Below are positions 1 through 6,492 of a stretch of DNA of 38,387 nt, one piece after another. Under the pieces are notes generated by a model that worked only from the letters and a program-made list of their open reading frames with translations, was not told the DNA's origin and made no database searches. Numbering within the stretch: the stretch's first letter is position 1; the number at the start of each line of letters is the position of its first letter. The translations under genes were made by a program, and so were the position numbers. The stretch is from positions 1 to 38,387 of the forward strand of contig JBLHWU010000024.1 of the NCBI GenBank assembly GCA_047629355.1. Direction: 5' to 3'. The stretch is from CAYUNA01 sp047629355 (GTDB taxonomy: Bacteria > Bacteroidota > Bacteroidia > Chitinophagales > Saprospiraceae).

Positions 1-78
1 AGGACTATTTTCCGTTTAAAAAACTTAAAAACGCCTTCAATAGAAGGACTATTAAAGGATTTTTTAAATTTCTTAAAC

Positions 79-127
79 AAAAAATATCCTCTGTCAAAAG
101 TGTCGATTATTTAAGGTCACCTACTTA
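79..127. repeat. Interspersed repeat R1, copy 1
   Basis: A 49-bp stretch that recurs at 5937-5985 with 46 of 49 bases identical, by my own alignment. It ends in the word CACCTACTTA. Both copies lie in non-coding DNA downstream of a minus-strand gene or between genes. Nothing coding is visible around it: positions 1-180 hold only AT-rich sequence with the word AGGACTAT occurring twice. The element may continue beyond the left edge of the window. Confidence 0.7.
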
Positions 128-182
128 CCACATTCTTAAAGAAACATAAAAAACTAAAAGGTTGGAATTTTTGAAAAAAAGC

Positions 183-218
183 AATAAAAAAAGCCTTCCC
201 CGTAAAGGAAAGGCTTTC
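183..218 (-). terminator. Rho-independent terminator of rpsP
   Basis: On the minus strand an AAGCCTT stem with a CC/GG core folds over a short loop and is followed by a run of T residues. It starts about 43 bp after the rpsP stop codon. Its presence means that any rimM or trmD gene is not cotranscribed directly behind rpsP here. Confidence 0.8.
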
Positions 219-260
219 TTATTGAAAAATATATACTTAGCTCAGAAGAGCTGTTTTTTA

Positions 261-836
261 TTATTTCTCTTCACCAGGAGCATCCGCTTCTGGAGCAACC
301 GCTTCTGCTTCTGGAGCAGCTACTTCTACTTCTGGAGCAACCGCTTCTGCTTCTGGAGCAGCTACTTCTGCTTCTGGAGCCTCTGGTTCCACTTCCACTT
401 CTGGAATTACCACAACTGGTGGTGGTGGTGCAACACCTGCCATTTTGATGTGCCAGTCTCTTTTTTCTTGAGCTGTTTCTGCTACACGAGCTGCGATTTT
501 CTCATCTTTCTCACCAATCCATTCTTGGTATTTCGCATCTGCTTGTTCTTGCGTCAAAGCACCTTTTTTCACACCACGCTCCAAGTGAGTGCGATAAAGC
601 ACGCCTTTGAATCGCAAAATTGCACGAGCAGTATCGGTAGGTTGAGCACCTTTACTTAACCAATCGAACGCTTTTTCGCGGTCAAGGTCAATTGTTGCAG
701 GTTTAGTCATTGGATTATACGTTCCTAATTTTTCAATGAAACGTCCGTCCCGAGGTGCGCGAGCATCTGCCACTACTATGTGGTAAAATGGTGCTTTTTT
801 GCGACCTTTTCTCTGTAATCTAATTTTTACAGCCAT
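261..836 (-). CDS. rpsP: 30S ribosomal protein S16 with long acidic C-terminal tail
   Basis: Small-subunit ribosomal protein that binds 16S rRNA during 30S assembly. Residues 1-85 match the S16 core: MAVKIRLQRKGRKKAPFY at the start, the DARAPRDGRFIEKLGTYNP segment, and the later GAQPTDTA segment. The protein is 191 aa against roughly 80-90 aa for typical S16; longer forms are common in Bacteroidota as I recall. The extra part is a lysine/glutamate linker followed by an Ala/Glu/Pro/Val-rich tail built from a 14-residue unit present about twice. The ATG at 834-836 is the obvious start. A terminator follows directly, so the rpsP-rimM-trmD order of many bacteria is not seen. Confidence 0.97.
   Translation of the reverse strand: MAVKIRLQRKGRKKAPFYHIVVADARAPRDGRFIEKLGTYNPMTKPATIDLDREKAFDWLSKGAQPTDTARAILRFKGVLYRTHLERGVKKGALTQEQADAKYQEWIGEKDEKIAARVAETAQEKRDWHIKMAGVAPPPPVVVIPEVEVEPEAPEAEVAAPEAEAVAPEVEVAAPEAEAVAPEADAPGEEK
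289..384 (-). repeat. 42-bp tandem repeat inside rpsP tail
   Basis: Two units of 42 bp (289-330 and 331-372) differ by a single base that I can see, and a partial third unit follows. Because 42 is a multiple of three the reading frame is kept, adding 14 residues of Ala/Glu/Pro/Val per unit to the S16 tail. This is a likely site of copy-number variation between strains. Confidence 0.85.
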
Positions 837-1187
837 GTTGATATTAATTTACTTGGTTAAACCATACCTGATTAATTCGAGTATCGAACGTCAGGCTTAT
901 TTTAAAGGGCGCAAAATTAGTTTAATTTATTTGAATCGTGGTAATTTTTCAAGTTAAAAACAATTATTTTTTCGAATTGAAATATTTGCTCCGAGTTCAT
1001 AAAAAAAGTTGCTTCCCTCAAAAATTTTAATCCCACAATTTACCTATCTTTGGGGCTAAATTTAGAATAGCTGAAAAACCTATTAAAATCAGCATTCAAA
1101 ACGACTCACGATAAATATCCAATAATATTACCACTCCCGTATTCTAATCTTTCAAATATTTGAAGGCCTAAAAATTTGCAGAAAATT
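837..1187. other. Divergent intergenic region with two candidate promoters
   Basis: About 350 bp between rpsP (minus) and the PKD protein gene (plus), with no coding sequence. On the minus strand TAATTTTG (912-919) fits the Bacteroidota -7 word TAnnTTTG and lies about 75 bp from the rpsP start. On the plus strand TATCTTTG (1045-1052) fits it upstream of the PKD gene. I see no good -33 TTG at the expected spacing for either. Confidence 0.5.
1045..1052 (+). promoter_or_regulatory. Candidate Bacteroidota -7 element (TATCTTTG)
   Basis: A perfect match to TAnnTTTG on the coding strand, about 135 bp ahead of the ATG at 1188. A TTG is present at 1009-1011, but its 33-base spacing is too wide for a normal -33 box, so only the -7 half is supported. 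Confidence 0.4.
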
Positions 1188-4100
1188 ATGAACCGACACA
1201 GTCTACTCTTTATTTTATGTTTTTTTATACAAAACGGATTCGCGCAAACTTCCATTTCTGGAATTGTCAATACTTATACAGTCGTCACTAATATAAAATA
1301 TTGTGAAAACGAATTTGACGTCAACAGTTCTCTTGGTTTTGAACCCGACGATTTCGTAATTATCATGCAAATGCAAGGCGCAAACATTCAAAACGGCGAT
1401 AATTCTTCTTTTGGAGACATCGACGATTTGGGTAGTGCAGGTTTGTTTGAAAAAGCGGAAATTTTAAGTGTCATTGGTAATGAAATTACGTTTAAAAATC
1501 TACTGGTCAATGAATACAATTTAGACGGTAGCGTCCAACTTATCTCTTTACCAAAATACGAAAATGCAACCGTCGATAATCCATTGACCGGCTTCACTTG
1601 GGATGGTTTTACAGGTGGCGTAATTGCGATTGAAGTTGAAAATACGCTGACTCTCAATGCAAATATCATCGCGACAGGAATTGGTTTTCGAGGTGGCGCA
1701 TTGGATATCGTCAGCAGCGATTGCAATTTTTTGACCAATGCCAATGATTATTTCTACGATTCCAACAATTGGCGAGGTGCGCCCAAAGGCGAAGGCGTCG
1801 CCAAATTTATCGCAGGAAAAGAACACGGACGAGGCGCGCAAGCTAATGGCGGCGGTGGTGGAAACGACCACAATACAGGCGGCGGCGGCGGTAGCAATCT
1901 CACAAATGGCGGACAAGGCGGCGAGCAGGATGCACCGGGTACATTTGGCTGTAGTGGTAATAACCCAGGAGTGGGTGGAAAAGGCGTCGTTTTATTGGAG
2001 AACCGTGTATTTATGGGCGGTGGTGGCGGTGGCGGTCATGCAGATAATAACAATACGGGTTCGTCCGGTGGCAATGGCGGCGGTATCATTATCGTTATTG
2101 CGAACTCTATCATGGCAGGTAATAACCAATTGATTACTAATGGACTAACGCCTACTTTAGCGAGTGGTGACGGCGGCGGCGGCGGTGGTGCAGGCGGAAG
2201 TATTTTTCTCTTAGCGCAAAATATTCTCGGAGTTGTTGAAGTCGAAGCAGATGGTGGTGACGGTGGTGATACGGTCAATCCAACCGACCGATGCTTTGGC
2301 CCTGGTGGCGGTGGTTCGGGCGGACGAATTTGGACGAGTGCTACGCCTGGAAGTACTTCCTTGATGGGCGGAATGTCAGGTACAAATTCGACCAATTCAA
2401 GCGAATGCTCGGGGTTATCAAATGGTGCGACGGATGGTCAGGAAGGTTCATCAGGTAGCCTTTCAAGTATTGCGCAAGGAGAGGAAGAAGTGTTGGGAAC
2501 GATGATCTTAACACAACCCAATTCAGCAGCCATTTGTACGGGCGATGATTATCAAATAGCTGCTGAAATAACCGGAAACAACTTAACTTTTCAATGGCAA
2601 ATGGATGCCGGTAGTGGTTTTGTAGGTATTCAAAATGGGTTAAATTTTTCAGGTGTCAATACCGCTAATTTAGAAATTCAAAATGCAGCTGCAGATTTTG
2701 ATGGCAATCAATTTCAATTAATTGTCATGGACAATTGCGGCGATGACCAGTTTACGATTCCAATAACGATTGATATTGGTGAAGAAACGATAACAGATTT
2801 TTCAGTTACTGATTTAGGTGGCGGCATATTTCAATTTACCAATTTATCTGCCAATTTTAATTCCTTACTTTGGGGTTTTGGAGATTCAAACATGAGCACT
2901 TCTTCCAATCCAACCAATACTTACGACGAAGGCAACTACACCGTAACTTTGACGGCTTTTGGCGACTGCGATACGGTTTCTGTCTCTCAAATGCTATCGG
3001 TTACTGCTGTGCCAACAGCCGCTTTTTCTTTTGAAACAGACGGTGATTGCGCGCCTGTTGTTGTCCAATTCACCAATGAATCTTCTGAAAATGGCGACAG
3101 TTACACTTGGATGTTTGACGGCGGATTACCTGCCCTTTCTTCGATGGAGAATCCTACGGTTACTTATAATACTGGCGGCACATTCGATGTAACTTTAATC
3201 GTTTTCAACGCAGAAGGTAGCGATACGTTGACGCAGACGGGCGGGATAATCGTACAAGAATTCCCAACGGTTAATTTCTCTTTTATGAATAGTGGACTGA
3301 CGGTTAGTTTTACCAATTTAACGCAAAACTTCAACGGAACACTCCTCTGGGATTTTGGTAATAATATGACGAGCAACTTGCTCAACCCAACGCATACGTA
3401 CGCTACGGCAGGCGTTTATTCTGTGACTTTAATTGCAGAAAATGATTGTGGTGTCGTAACAGAAACGCAAGAAGTTGCGACGGGTTCGCTGCCAATTGCG
3501 GCGTTTGGAAGTTCATTTAGTTCGGATTGTGTGCCCTTCAATGCATTCTTTACGAACCAATCAGGTGGGCCGGATATTAGCTCCTGGTTTTGGGAATTCC
3601 CGGGTGGAAATCCTGTAACTTCGACTGAAGAAAATCCAGAAGTGACCTACAGCACCCCCGGTCTTTATGATGTGACTTTGACGGTAACGAATTCTTTGGG
3701 TGAAAATACGACGGTTAGCGCTGACCACGTTGTCGCGAACGCTTTTCCGAATGCTAATTTTGAATATGAAATAGATGACAATACGGTAATTTTCATGAAT
3801 ACTTCCGTTGGTGGCAATGTCTTTACTTGGGATTATGGTGATGGTTCACCGACGACGAATGAGTTGAACCCAACACATACTTTTACCTCAGGTGGTATTT
3901 TTAATGTAATTTTGGTGGCGAGTAATTTGTCCTGCGCCAATGTACAATCGGAGGAGTTATTCATTGATTTTTCTGCTGCTGAAGAGATTTTTGGAAACAT
4001 TATTTTAGACGTTTATCCAAATCCTGCGACGGACTTTTTAACGGTTGACATTTCAGAAAACAATAGGGAAGCATTTAAAATACGGTTATTTGATTTGACT

Positions 4101-4235
4101 GGAAAAATGTGGCGAACGGCTGTTTTAAATAATGGAAAAGTAAAACTAGAAGTGTCGGAATTGGCGGCGGGCGTTTATTTTTTAGAACTAATTGGGGAGG
4201 AGGGACGTGTTGTTAAACGTATTTTGAAGAATTAA
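1188..4235 (+). CDS. Secreted glycine-rich, PKD-repeat protein with T9SS sorting domain
   Basis: Predicted cell-surface or secreted protein of 1015 aa. The start is placed at ATG 1188, not the in-frame TTG twelve bases earlier, because MNRHSLLFILCFFIQNGFAQ is a clean signal peptide (cleavage after FAQ). Order of parts: an N-terminal beta-rich region; a glycine-rich stretch at about residues 218-378 with several runs of five to seven Gly; an Ig-like segment at about 440-534; five PKD domains at about 538-922, each with the WxFGDG-like or WxFxGG core and an NPTxTY-like motif; and a C-terminal domain from about 938 with the YPNP motif and a final KRILKN, typical of T9SS type A cargo. PKD arrays are common in adhesins and in secreted enzymes, but I see no catalytic domain. 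A structural or adhesive role is an inference. The gene stands alone and converges on murA. Confidence 0.9.
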   Translation: MNRHSLLFILCFFIQNGFAQTSISGIVNTYTVVTNIKYCENEFDVNSSLGFEPDDFVIIMQMQGANIQNGDNSSFGDIDDLGSAGLFEKAEILSVIGNEITFKNLLVNEYNLDGSVQLISLPKYENATVDNPLTGFTWDGFTGGVIAIEVENTLTLNANIIATGIGFRGGALDIVSSDCNFLTNANDYFYDSNNWRGAPKGEGVAKFIAGKEHGRGAQANGGGGGNDHNTGGGGGSNLTNGGQGGEQDAPGTFGCSGNNPGVGGKGVVLLENRVFMGGGGGGGHADNNNTGSSGGNGGGIIIVIANSIMAGNNQLITNGLTPTLASGDGGGGGGAGGSIFLLAQNILGVVEVEADGGDGGDTVNPTDRCFGPGGGGSGGRIWTSATPGSTSLMGGMSGTNSTNSSECSGLSNGATDGQEGSSGSLSSIAQGEEEVLGTMILTQPNSAAICTGDDYQIAAEITGNNLTFQWQMDAGSGFVGIQNGLNFSGVNTANLEIQNAAADFDGNQFQLIVMDNCGDDQFTIPITIDIGEETITDFSVTDLGGGIFQFTNLSANFNSLLWGFGDSNMSTSSNPTNTYDEGNYTVTLTAFGDCDTVSVSQMLSVTAVPTAAFSFETDGDCAPVVVQFTNESSENGDSYTWMFDGGLPALSSMENPTVTYNTGGTFDVTLIVFNAEGSDTLTQTGGIIVQEFPTVNFSFMNSGLTVSFTNLTQNFNGTLLWDFGNNMTSNLLNPTHTYATAGVYSVTLIAENDCGVVTETQEVATGSLPIAAFGSSFSSDCVPFNAFFTNQSGGPDISSWFWEFPGGNPVTSTEENPEVTYSTPGLYDVTLTVTNSLGENTTVSADHVVANAFPNANFEYEIDDNTVIFMNTSVGGNVFTWDYGDGSPTTNELNPTHTFTSGGIFNVILVASNLSCANVQSEELFIDFSAAEEIFGNIILDVYPNPATDFLTVDISENNREAFKIRLFDLTGKMWRTAVLNNGKVKLEVSELAAGVYFLELIGEEGRVVKRILKN

Positions 4236-4481
4236 AAAAGGATAAGTACTCAGTACCTGAGTAATGCATCAAATCTTAAATAACTACCTACTTAATTTGA
4301 GAAGTGAGAAAATCCTAAGATTTTCGAGCTTCCTAAAACATAGTGCGCCTCGCCCAAGGCGAGGCGGGTGAGGTTATTGAGAGGTAAAAATGGTTTTTAC
4401 AAAACCATTTTTACCCCTCAAACTCCCTTTGTTTTAGAGTAAGTAGTTATTTTCCATTTAACTTTAACTTTATCATTTATT
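4236..4481. other. Convergent intergenic region with three perfect triloop hairpins
   Basis: Between the ends of the PKD gene and murA lie three hairpins with perfect stems and exactly three-base loops. They are TACTCAG-TAC-CTGAGTA (4247-4263), CGCCTCGCC-CAA-GGCGAGGCG (4346-4366), and a 15-bp stem GGTAAAAATGGTTTT around TAC (4383-4415). None has a classical T-run, though they could still end or stabilise transcripts from both sides. A 10-bp inverted pair AAATAACTAC (4278-4287) and GTAGTTATTT (4443-4452) brackets a 175-bp unit. Confidence 0.8.
4294..4354. repeat. Interspersed repeat R2, copy 1
   Basis: A 61-bp stretch around TTTTCGAGCTTC that aligns without gaps to 6015-6075 at roughly four fifths identity. 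It directly follows the CCTACTTA word that ends repeat R1 elsewhere, so it looks like part of a composite element. Confidence 0.6.
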
Positions 4482-5792
4482 TTACACCCGCCGTATCTCC
4501 GCCCCTAAAGCCTTCAACCGCACATCAATATTCTCATATCCTCGGTCAATCTGATTTACATTATGAATCAAACTCGTCCCCTTAGCCGACAAGGCCGCAA
4601 TCAACAACGAAACCCCCGCTCGAATATCCGGCGAAGTCATCTCAATTCCTCGCAATTGAGACTGTCTATCCAAGCCAATTACCGTCGCGCGATGCGGGTC
4701 ACAAAGGATGATTTGTGCGCCCATGTCAATCAATTTATCGACAAAAAACAGGCGGCTTTCAAACATTTTTTGATGAATCAAAACACTCCCCTTCGCCTGC
4801 GTTGCCATCACCAAAATAATACTCATCAAATCTGGCGTAAAGCCTGGCCACGGCGCATCATAAATCGTCATTATCGAACCGTCAATAAAGGTCTGAATTT
4901 CATAATGGTCTTGCTGCGGAATGTAAATATCGTCGCCTTGAATTTCCATCTGAATCCCCATTTTTCGGAAAACAGACGGAATAATGCCCAACTCTTTAAC
5001 CTTTACGTTTTTAATTGTCAACTCCGATTGCGTCATGGCTGCCAAGCCAATAAAACTGCCAATTTCAATCATATCAGGCAAGACTTCGTGGTCAGTTCCA
5101 ACCAATTTATCGACACCTTCAATCGTCAACAAATTCGAGCCAATACCCGAAATTTTCGCACCCATTCGATTCAGCATCTTGCACAATTGCTGCAAATATG
5201 GTTCGCAAGCCGCGTTATAAATTTGCGTTGTTCCAGCAGCTAAAGAAGCAGCCATTACGACATTTGCCGTTCCGGTCACTGAAATTTCGTCCATCAAAAT
5301 ATACGTGCCTTGCAACTTTGGCGATGCAATCGTATAAGTCCCAACAGTATCGTCAAAATTGAATTTCCCACCCAATTTTTGCAACCCTAAAAAGTGTGTA
5401 TCTAAACGGCGACGACCAATTTTATCTCCTCCTGGTTTCGGTAAAAATGCTTTTCCAAATCGTGCCAATAACGGGCCAATCAACATCACTGAACCTCTAA
5501 TTTTTCTTGCATTCTTGTGAAATGCTTCCGTCTCAAAATGTCCTAAATCAATGTCGTCTGCTTGAAAAGCGTATTTATTTGGACCTAATTGTTCTACTTT
5601 TACGCCCAATCCTCTTAGCAATTCCAGCAATTTATTGACATCCAAAATATTCGGGACATTCGAAACCACAATGCGCTCGTCCGTCATCAAAACACAACAT
5701 AAAATCTGTAAAACTTCATTTTTTGCTCCCTGCGGTGTGATGGTTCCACTAAGGCGTTTTCCGCCAACTACTTCAAAAGAATCGCTAATCAT
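4482..5792 (-). CDS. murA: UDP-N-acetylglucosamine 1-carboxyvinyltransferase (MurA), Asp active-site variant
   Basis: First committed step of peptidoglycan synthesis in the cytoplasm: transfers enolpyruvate from PEP to UDP-GlcNAc. At 436 aa the length is normal, and the two-domain EPSP-synthase-like fold is recognisable throughout. Visible motifs are GAKN at residues 22-25 (Lys24 contacts PEP), the mobile loop PGGDKIGRRRLDTH, PWPGFTPDLM with the general-base Asp321, and DIRAG-SLLIAAL near the end. The loop carries Asp123 where Escherichia coli has Cys115, the residue alkylated by fosfomycin. Asp at this site is known from other naturally fosfomycin-insensitive MurA proteins. The gene appears monocistronic, with no cell-wall neighbours. 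Confidence 0.97.
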   Translation of the reverse strand: MISDSFEVVGGKRLSGTITPQGAKNEVLQILCCVLMTDERIVVSNVPNILDVNKLLELLRGLGVKVEQLGPNKYAFQADDIDLGHFETEAFHKNARKIRGSVMLIGPLLARFGKAFLPKPGGDKIGRRRLDTHFLGLQKLGGKFNFDDTVGTYTIASPKLQGTYILMDEISVTGTANVVMAASLAAGTTQIYNAACEPYLQQLCKMLNRMGAKISGIGSNLLTIEGVDKLVGTDHEVLPDMIEIGSFIGLAAMTQSELTIKNVKVKELGIIPSVFRKMGIQMEIQGDDIYIPQQDHYEIQTFIDGSIMTIYDAPWPGFTPDLMSIILVMATQAKGSVLIHQKMFESRLFFVDKLIDMGAQIILCDPHRATVIGLDRQSQLRGIEMTSPDIRAGVSLLIAALSAKGTSLIHNVNQIDRGYENIDVRLKALGAEIRRV

Positions 5793-5936
5793 AAAATTTG
5801 TATATTAGTATATTTAATTATATTAAGTAACGGTAAAAAAATAACTCCGCCATTTAGACAGGGCAAATTTCCCTCATTTTTCACTTGAAATCAGTCAAAG
5901 TATCAACAATTATCCTTCTTTCAAGTAAAAACTGAG

Positions 5937-5985
5937 AAAAAATATCGGCTGTCAAAAGTGTCGATTATTTAAAGTCACCTACTTA
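5937..5985. repeat. Interspersed repeat R1, copy 2
   Basis: Aligns to 79-127 over 49 bp with three mismatches (two adjacent near the left end, one near the right end). It is followed 30 bp later by repeat R2. Confidence 0.7.
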
Positions 5986-6014
5986 GTGTAAGCACTTGCA
6001 CAAAATTTGTCTGA

Positions 6015-6075
6015 AATTTGAGAAGCGAAAAAACCACAAGGTTTTCGAGCTTCAAAAAACACAGCGCGCGCTGCC
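6015..6075. repeat. Interspersed repeat R2, copy 2
   Basis: Gap-free alignment to 4294-4354 at roughly four fifths identity, including an exact shared TTTTCGAGCTTC core. Its GC-rich end (GCGCGCGCTGCC) corresponds to the GC-rich hairpin of copy 1, but the palindrome has decayed here. Confidence 0.6.
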
Positions 6076-6105
6076 TGCATCAGACTTTTTTTTACACAAA
6101 AAAAA

Positions 6106-6128
6106 TGTAATCTTGTGTAAAGATTACA
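6106..6128. repeat. 9-bp perfect inverted repeat
   Basis: TGTAATCTT and AAGATTACA flank a five-base loop GTGTA. It lies just behind repeat R2. No T-run follows on either strand, so a terminator role is not obvious. Confidence 0.5.
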
Positions 6129-6400
6129 AGGGTTCTGCCGAATCGCGAATCGGCATTAAAGATTTTGGCGTTGAGAAATTCAATTTGAAATAGTTAAGAA
6201 AAAACCATGTTTGAGTCCGACGTTAGAAGGACGAGTTTGGTTTTGACTGCTATTTTAAATTGAATTTTAGCCAAAAAATCGAAAGCCTTGACCTTTTTGC
6301 TTCTTTTTTCGTCAAAAAAAAAAGAAGGGCATAAAAATGAAAAGAATCTTTCCTTAGTAACGCGAAAATAGGAATTTTAAGTCAATTACAATTTTCTCAT

Positions 6401-6441
6401 AAAAAAAACGGCTTGATTCCGAAAAATCAAACCGCTTTTTA
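6401..6441 (-). terminator. Terminator of isocitrate dehydrogenase gene
   Basis: On the minus strand GCGGTTTGATT pairs with AATCAAGCCGT (two G-T wobbles) around a six-base loop and is followed by eight T residues. It lies about 52 bp after the stop codon. Confidence 0.85.
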
Positions 6442-6492
6442 TTTTATCAAAACACAAAATTTTCATCAATGCCCAACTCGTAAATCTTAACC

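Larger units (their letters stand above)
5793..6492. other. 700-bp repeat-rich non-coding region
   Basis: No gene is supported between murA and the isocitrate dehydrogenase gene. It holds repeat R1 (5937-5985), repeat R2 (6015-6075), a 9-bp hairpin (6106-6128), a long A/T inverted repeat CTTCTTTTTT / AAAAAAGAAG (6300-6327) and the dehydrogenase terminator. A 65-codon open frame at 5996-6193 lies entirely in repeat sequence and has no sign of being a gene. No TAnnTTTG word is visible at the expected place for murA. Confidence 0.7.

Noticed and set aside
289..384. Frameshift or assembly collapse in rpsP
   Set aside because: The 42-bp repeat keeps the frame and the tail ends in an ordinary stop, so the gene looks intact.
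1176..1187. TTG start giving four extra residues on the PKD protein
   Set aside because: The ATG at 1188 gives a standard signal peptide; the TTG adds an odd lead with no support.
1388..2395. Several antisense or out-of-frame open frames inside the PKD protein gene
   Set aside because: They mirror the glycine codon runs of the real gene and have no signal, domain or upstream region of their own.
5996..6193. 65-codon open frame on the plus strand
   Set aside because: It lies wholly in interspersed repeat sequence (R2 and a hairpin) and its product has no protein-like pattern.
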